DNA of 64,000 nucleotides from Luteimicrobium subarcticum (GCF_002798015.1 NZ_PGTZ01000007.1:310001-374000); one strand, 5' to 3'; positions 1 to 9,243 are shown, counted from the first letter of the stretch. Numbers and translations are program-made. Notes: generated by a model from the sequence alone, not told the origin.

Positions 1-2
1 TC

Positions 3-515
3 GTCGGGATGCAGATGGGCTGGGCGCCGGTGGCGTGGGGCTGGGACGTCCAGACCTACGACCATCCCGAGCTGTCGTGGCCGTCGATCGTGGACGTGTT
101 CCAGCACGCCGTCCTGCCGGCCACCACGATCATCCTCAGCTCGGTCGGAGGCTGGCTCGTCGGGATGCGCAACATGATGGTCTCGACGCTCTCCGAGGAC
201 TACATCGTCACGGCCGAGGCCAAGGGCCTGCGTCCGCGGCGCGTCCTGTGGACGTACGCGGTGCGCAACGCCGCGCTGCCGTCGTTCGCGGGCTTCGGGG
301 TCACGCTCGCCTTCGTGGTGTCCGGCTCGCTCGTCATGGAGCAGGTGTTCAGCTACCCGGGCGTCGGCAAGCTCATGATCACCGCGGTGCAGAACGCCGA
401 CTACACGCTCATGCAGGGCGTCTTCCTCCTGACCACGGTGACCGTGCTCGCGGCGAACTTCGTCATGGACATCATCTACGGCTTCATCGACCCGAGGACG
501 CGGCACCATGGCTGA
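3..515 (+). CDS. Dpp/Opp-family ABC transporter permease (5' truncated)
   Basis: C-terminal part of an inner-membrane permease of the binding-protein-dependent family (BPD_transp_1). The frame is already open at the window edge, so the true start lies upstream. The cytoplasmic EAA loop that docks on the ATPases is visible as TAEAKGLRPRRVLWTYAVRN, followed by hydrophobic segments and a short basic tail ending RTRHHG. It overlaps the second permease by 8 bp, so the two are translationally coupled subunits of one importer. The Dpp/Opp family takes up peptides, but related systems carry oligosaccharides; the substrate cannot be read here, and the solute-binding protein is probably upstream, outside the window. 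Confidence 0.9.
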   Translation, partial: VGMQMGWAPVAWGWDVQTYDHPELSWPSIVDVFQHAVLPATTIILSSVGGWLVGMRNMMVSTLSEDYIVTAEAKGLRPRRVLWTYAVRNAALPSFAGFGVTLAFVVSGSLVMEQVFSYPGVGKLMITAVQNADYTLMQGVFLLTTVTVLAANFVMDIIYGFIDPRTRHHG

Positions 516-1617
516 CCACAACGACACCATCGGCGAGGACGTCCGCGAGTCCGAGTTCGTCACGCCCGCGGCCACCACGGTCGCGTCCGCGGAGGTCGTG
601 GCCGACGGCCTCCCGACCGAGCAGGAGCTCGGCGAGGTGGTCGGCGACGGCTCGCTCGCCGCCACCATGACCGGTCAGGCCAGCGTGGTCGCACCGCGGA
701 GCCGGATGCGCGACATGCTGCCGTCCGTCTCGCCGAAGCTCGTCATCGGGCTCGTGATCGTCGGTGCGATCGTGCTGTTCGCGATCATCGCGCCGTTCTT
801 CACGCTCGACCCGAGCAACACGGAGTACGACGGGCTCCTGCGGCCGGGCGAGCAGGGGCACCTGCTCGGGACGACCGCGATCGGCAACGACATCTTCGCC
901 CAGCTCGCGCACGGTGCCCGGGGCTCGCTGCTCATCGGGATCGTCGTGGGCGTCATCGCCCTCGTGTTCTCGGTGGTGTTCGGCATCTTCGCCGGCTACC
1001 TCGGCGGGTGGGCGGACGAGGGCCTGTCGCTCGTCACCAACATCATGCTCGTCATCCCGGCGCTGCCCCTGACGATCGTGCTCGCCGCGTACTCGTCGAG
1101 CCGGTCCATGTGGCTCGTCGCGGGGGTGCTCGGCCTGACGTCCTGGGCGGGCTCCGCGATCGTGCTGCGATCCCAGGCGAAGTCGCTGCGCATCCGCGAC
1201 TACGTGCTCGCCTCGCGGGTCTCGGGCGAGAAGTCGATCCGCATCATCGCGGTCGAGATCCTGCCGAACCTGCTGCCGCTCGTCGCGGCCCAGTTCATCT
1301 TCGCGATCATCTTCGCGATCCTCGGCGAGGCCGGCCTGTCGTACCTCGGGCTCGGTCCGACGGGTGCCGTGACCTGGGGCATCATGCTCTACCAGGCGCA
1401 GCAGGGTTCGGCCCTGACCCTCGGGGCGTGGTGGTGGTTCGTGCCGCCGGGCCTGCTCATCGCGGTGCTCGGCTGCGGCCTCTCGCTCATCAACTTCTCC
1501 ATCGACGAGATCATCAACCCGAAGCTGCGCAACGCCCCGAAGGCCGTCAAGCGGGTCCGCAAGGCCCGCAAGACGGAGGGCGAGGCCGGTTCGGCGACCC
1601 TGGAGGCCGGCGCATGA
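508..1617 (+). CDS. Dpp/Opp-family ABC transporter permease, second subunit (DppC/OppC-like)
   Basis: Second membrane subunit, 369 aa. About 65 acidic N-terminal residues precede the first membrane segment (near LVIGLVIVGAIVLFAIIAPF), longer than the short tail usual for DppC. A periplasmic loop follows, with PGEQGHLLGTTAIGND characteristic of this subunit, then four to five more hydrophobic segments. The EAA loop reads VLASRVSGEKSIRIIAVEIL. The ATG at 508 overlaps the previous gene by 8 bp and the stop overlaps the next ATG (ATGA), so these four genes form one operon. A basic C-terminal tail (KAVKRVRKARK) is probably cytoplasmic. Confidence 0.93.
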   Translation: MADHNDTIGEDVRESEFVTPAATTVASAEVVADGLPTEQELGEVVGDGSLAATMTGQASVVAPRSRMRDMLPSVSPKLVIGLVIVGAIVLFAIIAPFFTLDPSNTEYDGLLRPGEQGHLLGTTAIGNDIFAQLAHGARGSLLIGIVVGVIALVFSVVFGIFAGYLGGWADEGLSLVTNIMLVIPALPLTIVLAAYSSSRSMWLVAGVLGLTSWAGSAIVLRSQAKSLRIRDYVLASRVSGEKSIRIIAVEILPNLLPLVAAQFIFAIIFAILGEAGLSYLGLGPTGAVTWGIMLYQAQQGSALTLGAWWWFVPPGLLIAVLGCGLSLINFSIDEIINPKLRNAPKAVKRVRKARKTEGEAGSATLEAGA

Positions 1618-2537
1618 GCCCCGACACCCTGACCACGTCCCGCCCGGTCGAGCAGACCGGTCCGCTCAGCCTGCCCGGCCACGCCGAGTACCTGCGTGGC
1701 CTGGAGCCCGTGCTCACCGCGACCGACGTCACGATCGACTACCTCGTCGAGCCGCCGGTGCACGCCGTGAAGAACGTGTCGCTGACGCTGCACCGCGGCG
1801 AGATCCTCGGCCTCGCGGGCGAGTCCGGCTGCGGCAAGTCGACGTTCGCGTACGGGCTCGACCGGCTGCTCAAGGCGCCGGCCGACCTGCGCTCGGGGGC
1901 CGTCACGTTCCACGACCAGTCCGGCACCGACATCGACGTGCTCGGCCTGTCGGGCGAGCAGCTCCGCGCGTTCCGCTGGGACAAGATCTCCATGGTGTTC
2001 CAGGGGGCGATGAACTCGCTCAACCCGGTCATCAGCGTCAAGAAGCAGCTCTTCGACGTCTTCAGCACCCACCGGCCCGGCATGTCGAAGAAGGAGATGC
2101 TGGCCGAGTCGCAGGAGCTTCTGCGCATGGTCGGCGTCGACCCGCAGCGCATCGACAGCTTCGCGCACGAGCTGTCCGGCGGCATGCGGCAGCGCGTCAT
2201 GATCGCCATGGCGCTCGCCCTGCGGCCGCAGGTCATGATCATGGACGAGCCCACGACCGCGCTCGACGTCGTGGTCCAGCGCGGCATCCTGCGCGAGATC
2301 ATGCGGCTGCGCGAGCAGCTCGGCTTCGCCGTCGTCTTCATCACGCACGACCTACCGCTCCTGCTCGAGATCTCGGACCGCATCGCCGTGATGCTGCAGG
2401 GCGAGATCGTCGAGCTCAACACGTCGGCCGACATCTACCGGTCTGCGCAGCACGAGTACACGCGCAAGCTGCTGTCGTCGTTCCCCAGCCTCACCGGGGA
2501 CCGCGGCTCGTTCATCCGCACGGGAGAGGTGGTCTGA
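1614..2537 (+). CDS. ABC transporter ATP-binding protein (DppD/OppD-like)
   Basis: First of two nucleotide-binding subunits, 307 aa. Walker A is GESGCGKST, the signature LSGGMRQRV, Walker B MIMDEPTTALD, followed by a switch histidine in ITHDLPLL. This is the complete ABC order of the Opp/Dpp ATPases. The usual OppD C-terminal extension with its cysteine-rich metal site is not evident; the protein ends shortly after an HEYTRKLL segment. Start ATG at 1614 overlaps the permease stop by 4 bp. With the next ATPase it should form a heterodimer under the two permeases. Confidence 0.93.
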   Translation: MSPDTLTTSRPVEQTGPLSLPGHAEYLRGLEPVLTATDVTIDYLVEPPVHAVKNVSLTLHRGEILGLAGESGCGKSTFAYGLDRLLKAPADLRSGAVTFHDQSGTDIDVLGLSGEQLRAFRWDKISMVFQGAMNSLNPVISVKKQLFDVFSTHRPGMSKKEMLAESQELLRMVGVDPQRIDSFAHELSGGMRQRVMIAMALALRPQVMIMDEPTTALDVVVQRGILREIMRLREQLGFAVVFITHDLPLLLEISDRIAVMLQGEIVELNTSADIYRSAQHEYTRKLLSSFPSLTGDRGSFIRTGEVV

Positions 2538-2538
2538 G

Positions 2539-3432
2539 ATGACCGGCACGCTCGAGGTCCGTCACCTGACCAAAGACTTCAAGGTCCGTTCAGGATGGCG
2601 CTCGTCGACCCTGCGCGCGGTGGACGACGTGTCGTTCACGCTCGAACCGGGCAAGACGATCGCGCTCGTCGGCGAGTCCGGCTCGGGCAAGTCGACGGTC
2701 GCGCGCATGCTGTCGAAGCTCGAGACCCCGACGTCGGGCGAGATCCTGCTCGACGGCACGCCGAGCGCGCGGCGGGGGATCGGCCTCGCGCGGTACCGCA
2801 ACGACGTCCAGATGGTGTTCCAGGACCCGTTCGCGTCGCTCAACCCGTTCCACACGATCGACCACCACCTCGAGCGCCCCATCAAGATCCACGGGACGGC
2901 GAAGGGTCGCGACGCGATCGAGGCCGAGATCGACCGCCTGCTCGAGCGGGTCAACCTCAACCCTCCGCGCCAGATGGCGGCGCGCCGCCCGCACGAGCTC
3001 TCGGGCGGCCAGCGTCAGCGCGTCGCCAGTGCGCGTGCGCTGGCGCCGGGCGCGCGGTTCCTCATCGCGGACGAGCCCGTCTCGATGCTCGACGTGTCGA
3101 TCCGGCTCGGGCTGCTCAACATGTTCGCGCGGCTCCAGCGTGAGGAGAACCTCGGCGTCCTCTACATCACGCACGACCTCGCGACGGCGCGCCACTTCTC
3201 CGACGAGATCCTCGTGATGTTCCGCGGGAAGGTCGTCGAGCGGGGTCCGTCGGACCAGGTGATCCTCGACCCGCAGCACGACTACACGAAGCTGCTGCTC
3301 TCCGCGGCACCGCAGCCGGAGAACCACGGCAGGCTCCGTGAGGAGGTGCGAGCCGAGCTCGCGGCCGCCGCGGCGGGCGACGGCGGCGCGACCCGCGACC
3401 GTTTCGGCACCGCCGGGCTCGACAAGGGCTGA
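2539..3432 (+). CDS. ABC transporter ATP-binding protein (DppF/OppF-like)
   Basis: Second ATPase subunit, 297 aa. Walker A GESGSGKST, signature LSGGQRQRV and Walker B FLIADEPVSMLD are intact; the D-loop sequence SMLD is the form usual for the OppF-type partner. One base separates its ATG from the preceding stop (TGA-g-ATG), so it is the last gene of the importer operon. A strong inverted repeat about 20 bp after the stop (3453-3489) looks like the operon terminator. The C-terminus carries an alanine-rich tail. Confidence 0.93.
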   Translation: MTGTLEVRHLTKDFKVRSGWRSSTLRAVDDVSFTLEPGKTIALVGESGSGKSTVARMLSKLETPTSGEILLDGTPSARRGIGLARYRNDVQMVFQDPFASLNPFHTIDHHLERPIKIHGTAKGRDAIEAEIDRLLERVNLNPPRQMAARRPHELSGGQRQRVASARALAPGARFLIADEPVSMLDVSIRLGLLNMFARLQREENLGVLYITHDLATARHFSDEILVMFRGKVVERGPSDQVILDPQHDYTKLLLSAAPQPENHGRLREEVRAELAAAAAGDGGATRDRFGTAGLDKG

Positions 3433-3452
3433 GGCAACCAGGCCACCAGACC

Positions 3453-3489
3453 ACCGGTCCTGCCGGAGACGCACCCCGGCAGGACCGGT
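3453..3489 (+). terminator. Terminator-like hairpin after the ABC importer operon
   Basis: Perfect 14-bp inverted repeat (arms 3453-3466 and 3476-3489, 9-nt loop) about 20 bp after the last ATPase stop and before the next gene. There is no clear T-run, which is common for actinobacterial terminators. Confidence 0.65.
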
Positions 3490-3543
3490 CCCTCGGAGGG
3501 CCCCCGCGCGGTGTCGGCGCGCTCTCGTCGCTAGCCTCGGGAC

Positions 3544-5208
3544 GTGCATCCCCATCTGTTGCGGATCGCGGGCGCCGACGCCGCGACCTCGCGTGCCGTC
3601 CGCCGGTCCCTCGCCGCGCTCCGCGCGGAGATGCAGCTCCCCGACGCGTTCCCGCCCGAGGTCACGGCCGCCGCCCGTGAGGCCGCGGTCCGCGACCTGA
3701 CGTCCGAGCCGGGCCGCGACGACCTGCGCGACGTCCCGTTCCACACCATCGACCCGGCCGGCTCGATGGACCTCGACCAGGCGATGTTCCTCGCACGGGT
3801 CGGCGACGACGGCGCGACGGATCGGCCGGAGACCGGCCCCGACGAGAGCGCCCCGGCCTTCGTCGTCCGGTACGCCATCGCGGACGTCGCCGCGTTCGTC
3901 GATGCCGGCGGCCCGGTCGACATCGAGGCGCACGAGCGCGGCAGCACCCTCTACGGGCCCGACGGACGCATCCCGCTGCACCCGCCCGAGCTGTCCGAGG
4001 GGGCCGCGAGCCTGCTCCCGGACGTCGACCGCCCGGCCGTCGTCTGGCGGATCGTCCTCGACGGACACGGCGAGATCGTGTCGACCGACGTGCGTCGCGC
4101 GGTGGTCCGGTCGGTGGCCCGGCTGAGCTACGACGCGGTGCAGACCGTCCTCGACGGCGGCGCCGCGACGCCACCCACAGCACGGACGCCACCCACAGCA
4201 CCGACGGCTCCCCCCGCGGCAGCGCTCCCCGACACCGTGCGCACGAGCCTCGGGCTGCTGCGCGAGATCGGCGCCCTGCGGATCGCGCGTGAACGCGACC
4301 GCGGTGGCGTCTCCCTCGACGTCCCCGAGCAGGAGTTCGTCGAGCGTGACGACGGCACCACCACGCTCGAGCTGCGCGAGACGCTCCCGGTGGAGAGCTG
4401 GAACGCGCAGGTGTCGCTCCTGACCGGGATCGCGGCGGCACAGCTCATGCGGCGCGGTGGCGTCGGCATCCTGCGGACGCTGCCGCCGGCCGACGCGCGC
4501 GACGTCGCCCGCCTGCGCCGCACGGCCCGGGCGCTCGGCATCGACTGGCCCGCCGACGCGTCGTACGGGGACGTGCTCGCGACGCTCGACTCGTCCCGGC
4601 CGCACGACGCGGCGTTCCTCACGGAGGCGACGTCGTTGTTCCGGGGGGCGTCGTACGTCGCGTTCGGTGGTGACGGCCTGCCGCAGGGCGTGCCGGGCGA
4701 CCAGCCCGTCGGGCACGCGGCGATCGCAGCCGAGTACGCACACGTGACCGCCCCGCTGCGGCGGCTCGTGGACCGGTTCGGCACCGAGGCGTGCCTCGCG
4801 GTCGCCGCGGGCACTCCGGTCCCGGCGTGGGTCCGGACCGGACTGGCGGCCCTGCCGAAGATCATGGCGCGCACAGGACAGCGGGCCGGGTCGTACGAGC
4901 GGGCGTGCCTCGACACCGTCGAGGCGGCGCTGGTCCAGGACCGGGTCGGCGACGTGTTCGACGGGGTGGTCGTCGACGTCGCCGAGCCCGGGCCGAGGAC
5001 GAACGGGATGCCGACGACCGCGAAGGACGGGGCGACCGCGCCGGACGACGGCGTGCAGCGCGGACAGGTCGTGGTCGCCGATCCGGCCCTGCGTGCGCCG
5101 GTGACCGGGCGGGTCCTCCCGCTGGGCGAGCCGGTCCGGGTGCGGCTCGCCCGGGCGTCGGTCGAGGAGCGCGTGGTCGCGTTCGAGCTCGCCGGGCCGC
5201 ACGACTAG
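3544..5208 (+). CDS. RNB-domain ribonuclease (RNase II family)
   Basis: 554-aa member of the RNase II/R superfamily, predicted to degrade RNA 3' to 5'. The metal-binding signature DPAGSMDLDQ lies at residues 70-79: Asp70, Asp76 and Asp78 are present, but the fourth acidic position of E. coli RNase II is Gln79. The protein is short: it has an N-terminal segment of about 65 residues, the RNB core, and only a short C-terminal part with no recognisable S1 domain. Start is GTG 3544. A Thr/Pro-rich linker near residues 209-220 is coded by two 18-bp tandem repeats (4168-4203). The next gene starts 9 bp after the stop. Confidence 0.85.
   Translation: MHPHLLRIAGADAATSRAVRRSLAALRAEMQLPDAFPPEVTAAAREAAVRDLTSEPGRDDLRDVPFHTIDPAGSMDLDQAMFLARVGDDGATDRPETGPDESAPAFVVRYAIADVAAFVDAGGPVDIEAHERGSTLYGPDGRIPLHPPELSEGAASLLPDVDRPAVVWRIVLDGHGEIVSTDVRRAVVRSVARLSYDAVQTVLDGGAATPPTARTPPTAPTAPPAAALPDTVRTSLGLLREIGALRIARERDRGGVSLDVPEQEFVERDDGTTTLELRETLPVESWNAQVSLLTGIAAAQLMRRGGVGILRTLPPADARDVARLRRTARALGIDWPADASYGDVLATLDSSRPHDAAFLTEATSLFRGASYVAFGGDGLPQGVPGDQPVGHAAIAAEYAHVTAPLRRLVDRFGTEACLAVAAGTPVPAWVRTGLAALPKIMARTGQRAGSYERACLDTVEAALVQDRVGDVFDGVVVDVAEPGPRTNGMPTTAKDGATAPDDGVQRGQVVVADPALRAPVTGRVLPLGEPVRVRLARASVEERVVAFELAGPHD
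4168..4203 (+). repeat. Two tandem 18-bp repeats inside the RNB gene
   Basis: Copies at 4168-4185 and 4186-4203 differ at one base and encode consecutive TPPTAR/TPPTAP units. They sit in a linker between conserved blocks of the RNB domain, where length variation should be tolerated. Confidence 0.8.
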
Positions 5209-5217
5209 CCTCGGACG

Positions 5218-5607
5218 ATGCCTCCTCGTCGCCGGACCGACCCCGCCGCCGGGCGCGCCGCGCTCGCTGCGTACCGTGCCGCGACGGAGGGCGGCACGGC
5301 CCCCGCCCGCCAAGACGTCGCGACGGCGGTCCGGTTCACGCTCGAGGAGCTGGCGGACGTCGCACCCGGTCACGCCGTCGAGGTGCGCGTGCCGCCGTGG
5401 GGGGCCGTGCAGGCCGTCGACGGACCGCGGCACACGCGCGGCACCCCGCCCAACGTCGTCGAGACCGACCCCGCGACGTGGCTGGCCCTCGTGGGCGGAG
5501 AGCTCGGCTGGGACGAGGCCGCCGCGGACGGCCGTGTCCGCGCGTCGGGCGAGCGCGCGGCGGAGGTGGCGCGCCACCTGCCGCTGCAGGCCGCTCGACC
5601 CCGCTGA
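5218..5607 (+). CDS. Small SCP-like protein (bacterial sterol-carrier orthologue, SCP_3-type)
   Basis: 129-aa soluble protein with no signal peptide or membrane segment. The core (ATAVRFTLEELADVAPGHAV, then VPPWGAVQ and NVVETDPATWLALVGG) resembles the small actinobacterial proteins annotated as sterol carrier family, where it forms a reduced SCP2-like fold. The ligand and role are not known. It follows the RNB gene by 9 bp and may be co-transcribed with it. Function is by family resemblance only. Confidence 0.7.
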   Translation: MPPRRRTDPAAGRAALAAYRAATEGGTAPARQDVATAVRFTLEELADVAPGHAVEVRVPPWGAVQAVDGPRHTRGTPPNVVETDPATWLALVGGELGWDEAAADGRVRASGERAAEVARHLPLQAARPR

Positions 5608-5685
5608 CCTGCGGTGCGGCGGCGCCGGTCGCGGTACGGGGTGCCGTCGCGCTGATCGTGCGGCAACGTACCCACTGGTAACCCC

Positions 5686-5716
5686 GGTCACACAGCCCGT
5701 TCATCCGGGCGTCACG
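5686..5716 (+). promoter_or_regulatory. Candidate PhoP-box-like repeats upstream of the ExeM-like nuclease
   Basis: GTTCATC at 5699-5705 and CGTCACG at 5710-5716 start exactly 11 bp apart, with GGTCACA at 5686-5692 just upstream (13 bp phase). PhoP boxes in Streptomyces are 11-bp direct repeats of a GTTCACC-like core. The downstream gene makes a secreted phosphodiesterase, which suits phosphate-starvation control. The match is degenerate, so this is inference. Confidence 0.4.
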
Positions 5717-5786
5717 CACGTGACCTGGGATGAGGGGGCGCGTGCTCGTCCGGGCCGCGCGCGACGCTGCGAGCGAGGGAGCCGAT

Positions 5787-8690
5787 GTGGACGTCGGACG
5801 AGTGACGAGGGGGCGGCGTTCAGCGTCGTCGGTGACGGCGATGGTGGCCGCGGTGGGGCTGGTGGGCGGTGCGGTGGTCGCCGTGGCCGCGGGGGTCGCC
5901 GCTGCCGCCGACGACGGGGGAGCGGGGCACGTGGTCGTGTCCGAGGCGTACCTGTCGGGCGGGAGCGCGAACGCGCCGTTCCGCACGAAGTTCGTCGAGC
6001 TCTACAACCCGACGTCGGCAGCGGTCGACGTGTCGGGGTGGTCCGTGCAGTACCGGTCGGCCACGGGGACCGCTGCGTCGACGTCGTCGGTCCCGCTGAC
6101 GGGGAGCATCGCCCCGCACGCGCACTACCTCGTGGCGGGCGGGTCCAACGGCACCGTGGGCGCGGAGCTGCCTGCCCCGGACGCGTCGGGCGCGGCGCTC
6201 AACCCGTCGGGGTCGGCCGGCACGATCGCGCTGGTCACGACCACCGACAAGGTGACGCTGCCGACCGGCTCGGTCGTCGGCGACGTCGCGAGAGGTGCGA
6301 AGGTCGTGGACCTGCTGGGGTACGGCACGTCGAACACCTTCGAGACGGCCGCGGTCACCGGGCTGCCGTCGAGCAACGCCACGCCGGGCTCGCTCACGCG
6401 GACCGACCCGTCGTCGGACGGCGACGCCAACGCGGCGGACTTCGCGTTCGGGTCGGCGGTGACGCCGGAGAACAGCGCGTCGTCCCCGACGACGCCGACG
6501 TCCACGCCGACCGACACCCCCACCCCCACGCCGACGCAGACGCCGACTCCGACCGCGACGAGCACCCCGACTGCAGGACCGGTGCGCACGATCGAGGAGA
6601 TCCAGGGCACCACGGACACCAGCCCGCTCGTGGGCGAGACCGTGACCACGCGCGGTGTCGTCACGGCGACCTACCCGACGGGCGGCTACAACGGCCTCTA
6701 CATCCAGACGCCCGGGACGGGCGGTGACCTCGACCTCGCGACGCACACGGCGTCCGACGGCCTGTTCGTGTACTCCACGGCGGCCGCAGCGGCGCTGAAG
6801 GCGGGCCAGTACGTCGAGGTGACGGGCAAGGTCAGCGAGTTCAGCGGGCTCACCGAGCTCAACGCCACGTCGTGGAGCGTGGTCCCGGACGCGGTCCCGG
6901 CGGTCAAGCCGGCGACGGTCGCGTTCCCGTCGTCGGACGCGCGGCGCGAGTCCCTCGAGGGCATGCTCGTCGCCCCGGCCGGCAGCTACGTGGTCGCGGA
7001 CAACTACTCGACGAACTACTACGGGTCGTTCACGCTCGCCGCGGGCACCACGGCGTTCGTGCAGCCCACGCAGGCGGGCCGTCCGGGCAGCGCCGAGGCC
7101 GCGGCCGCGGTGGCCGACCGTGCCGCACGCGCGGTCGTCCTCGACGACGGTGCGACGACGAACTTCTCGTCGGCGGCGAACGCGTCGAAGCCGCTGCCGT
7201 ACCTCACGGGCGGCAAGCCGGCGCGCGTGGGCGCGGCGGTGACGTTCACGTCCCCGGTCGTCCTCGACTTCCGGTACTCGCTGTGGGCGTTCGAGCCGCT
7301 CACCGAGCTCACCCCGGCGAACGCGGACGCCGTGCAGCCGGTGACCTTCGCGGACACGCGGACGCCCGCGCCGACCGTCGCGGGGAACCTGCACGTGTCG
7401 AGCTTCAACGTCCTGAACTACTTCACGACGACGGGCGACCAGCTCACCGGGTGCACGTACTACAAGGACCGTGCGGGCAACCCGATCACGGTGAGCGGTG
7501 GGTGCGCGGCGCGCGGGGCGGCGAACGCCGAGAACCTGCAGCGGCAGCAGACCAAGATCGTGCACGCGATCAACGGCCTGGGCGCCGACGTCGTCTCGCT
7601 CGAGGAGATCGAGAACTCGCTCACGACGGCCGGCCTCGCCCGGGACGCCTCGCTCGCGCAGCTCGTGGACGCGCTCAACGCGGACGCTGGCGCGGGCACC
7701 TGGAAATACGTCCCGTCGCCCACGACCGTGCCGACCGGCGAGGACGTCATCCGTGTCGCGTTCATCTACAAGCCGGCCGTGGTCGCGCCGATCGGGGACT
7801 CGAAGATCCTCGTGGGTGCGTCCGCGTTCGACCTGGCCCGCGAGCCGCTCGCGCAGACGTGGCGCCCTGTGGGCGGCACGAAGGCCGACGACGTCGTGGT
7901 GATCTCGAACCACTTCAAGTCGAAGAGCGCGGACGCGTCGGCTCCTCCCGGCGACCTGGACTCCGGTGACGGCCAGGGCGCGTTCAACGCGACCCGGGTC
8001 GCGGAGGCGCACGCGCTGCTCGACTTCGAGTCGTCGTTCGCGGCGGCCGCCGGGACCGACAAGGTGCTCATGGTCGGCGACTTCAACGCCTACGGCCAGG
8101 AGGACCCGGTGAAGGTCCTGACCGACGCGGGCTTCACCGACCTGGGCGCGACGACGGGCAAGCAGACGTACCTGTTCGGCGGGTACGTGGGGTCGCTCGA
8201 CCACGCGTTCGCGTCGCCGGCGCTCGCGAAGGTCGCGCAGGCGGACGTCTGGAACATCAACTCGGTCGAGCCGATCGCCAACGAGTACTCCCGGTACAAC
8301 TACAACGTGTCGAACCTGTACGACACGACGGCGTTCCGGTCGTCCGACCACGACCCGATCCTCGTCGGGCTCGACCTGCCGCTGAAGGAGCCCGTGCAGG
8401 TGCGGGTCAAGGCGCCCACCGCGGTGCCGTTCTGCTCGGGCGGGAAGGTGTTCCTGTCGACGTCGGTCGTGGCGGGTGAGCCCAAGCAGGCGCTCGACAT
8501 CCGGCTGACGACGCCGTACGGCGACAAGAAGTTCACGAAGGTCGCCCCGCTGACGTCCGTGGCGAACGTGTTCGCGACGGGTCTGGCGTCGGTCCCGGCG
8601 GGGACGCTCACGGTGGCGGCGTACTACTGGGACGGCACCGGTCACTACCAGGTCGTGACGAAGGACTACCGGGCCAAGGACTGCTCGTGA
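5787..8690 (+). CDS. Secreted ExeM/NucH-family endonuclease with lamin-tail and C-terminal accessory domain
   Basis: Large exported DNase-like protein. GTG 5787 is preferred because GAGGGA precedes it by 6 nt and it gives a normal signal peptide; an in-frame ATG at 5730 is possible. Order for the 967-aa form: signal sequence to about residue 45; lamin-tail-like domain (about 48-165); Thr/Pro linker (about 231-264, TPTPTPTQTPTPT); OB-like region (about 270-520); endonuclease/exonuclease/phosphatase domain (about 535-865) with FNVLNYF, EEIENS, GDFNAYGQEDP, SLDHAF and SDHDPI; then a 95-residue C-terminal domain shared with the neighbouring nucleotidase. The catalytic Asp/Asn/His residues are present. 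Family members degrade extracellular nucleic acid, so a phosphate- or nucleotide-scavenging role is likely. Confidence 0.88.
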   Translation: MDVGRVTRGRRSASSVTAMVAAVGLVGGAVVAVAAGVAAAADDGGAGHVVVSEAYLSGGSANAPFRTKFVELYNPTSAAVDVSGWSVQYRSATGTAASTSSVPLTGSIAPHAHYLVAGGSNGTVGAELPAPDASGAALNPSGSAGTIALVTTTDKVTLPTGSVVGDVARGAKVVDLLGYGTSNTFETAAVTGLPSSNATPGSLTRTDPSSDGDANAADFAFGSAVTPENSASSPTTPTSTPTDTPTPTPTQTPTPTATSTPTAGPVRTIEEIQGTTDTSPLVGETVTTRGVVTATYPTGGYNGLYIQTPGTGGDLDLATHTASDGLFVYSTAAAAALKAGQYVEVTGKVSEFSGLTELNATSWSVVPDAVPAVKPATVAFPSSDARRESLEGMLVAPAGSYVVADNYSTNYYGSFTLAAGTTAFVQPTQAGRPGSAEAAAAVADRAARAVVLDDGATTNFSSAANASKPLPYLTGGKPARVGAAVTFTSPVVLDFRYSLWAFEPLTELTPANADAVQPVTFADTRTPAPTVAGNLHVSSFNVLNYFTTTGDQLTGCTYYKDRAGNPITVSGGCAARGAANAENLQRQQTKIVHAINGLGADVVSLEEIENSLTTAGLARDASLAQLVDALNADAGAGTWKYVPSPTTVPTGEDVIRVAFIYKPAVVAPIGDSKILVGASAFDLAREPLAQTWRPVGGTKADDVVVISNHFKSKSADASAPPGDLDSGDGQGAFNATRVAEAHALLDFESSFAAAAGTDKVLMVGDFNAYGQEDPVKVLTDAGFTDLGATTGKQTYLFGGYVGSLDHAFASPALAKVAQADVWNINSVEPIANEYSRYNYNVSNLYDTTAFRSSDHDPILVGLDLPLKEPVQVRVKAPTAVPFCSGGKVFLSTSVVAGEPKQALDIRLTTPYGDKKFTKVAPLTSVANVFATGLASVPAGTLTVAAYYWDGTGHYQVVTKDYRAKDCS

Positions 8691-8714
8691 CGTTCTGACG
8701 GTCCGGCCGTGTGA

Positions 8715-8745
8715 TCCCGGTCGCACCCGCGCGGTGCGACCGGGA
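8715..8745 (+). terminator. Terminator-like hairpin after the nuclease gene
   Basis: Perfect 13-bp inverted repeat (8715-8727 with 8733-8745) with a 5-nt loop, 24 bp after the nuclease stop and 52 bp before the next start. Confidence 0.65.
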
Positions 8746-8797
8746 CGACGGGGGGACGACGGCCGGGACGTCCAGCGGGGCGGGATAGGGTCGGCGC

Positions 8798-9202
8798 GTG
8801 AGCACCGAGCCCGTCCCGTCCCGCCCTGCCGCCGACCCCGGCTCCGAGGGAGCCGTCGAGCAGGAGGGCGCGGCGACCGAGCTCCCGGCCGGCGCGGAGG
8901 TCGAGGCCGCCGACGTCGACGTCCGTGACGTGGTGGGCTCCGGCGCGGTGCGCCGTGCCCCGAAGTACAAGGCGTTCCTGTGGGCCGGTGCGGTGCTGGG
9001 CCTGGTGCTCGGGCTGTTCGTCGGCGGGTCCGTCCTGCGCGACGACGCCGCCCGGTCGCTCGACAAGCCGGGCGTGCTGTTCAGCGTGATCCTCCTGGGC
9101 GGGGTGACGGTCGGGATGCTCGTGGCGGGCTTCGTCGCGGTCGTCCTGGACCGCCGCAGCGTCGCACGCGCGAGCCGGGGCGCGGAGCGTCCGGACGCGT
9201 AG
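8798..9202 (+). CDS. Small membrane protein of unknown function, two predicted TM segments
   Basis: 134 aa. The first 60 residues are acidic and Pro/Ala/Glu-rich with no hydrophobic stretch, then RRAPKYKAF leads into two membrane segments (about 63-81 and 92-116) separated by a short loop, and a basic Arg-rich tail. No signal peptide and no recognised catalytic motif. Start GTG 8798. It lies between the two secreted phosphoesterase genes, but the hairpin before it and the separate promoter region after it argue for its own transcription. Related short membrane proteins occur in actinobacteria; I do not recognise a function. Confidence 0.75.
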   Translation: MSTEPVPSRPAADPGSEGAVEQEGAATELPAGAEVEAADVDVRDVVGSGAVRRAPKYKAFLWAGAVLGLVLGLFVGGSVLRDDAARSLDKPGVLFSVILLGGVTVGMLVAGFVAVVLDRRSVARASRGAERPDA

Positions 9203-9243
9203 CACGACGGGTCTGCGGACGCGCGGGGTTACCGACCCGTACG

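Noticed and set aside
2590-5691. Long minus-strand open frame of about 1000 codons antisense to the ABC ATPase, RNB and SCP-like genes
   Set aside because: Arg/Asp-rich composition with no domain; an expected shadow of GC-rich codon use opposite well-supported genes.
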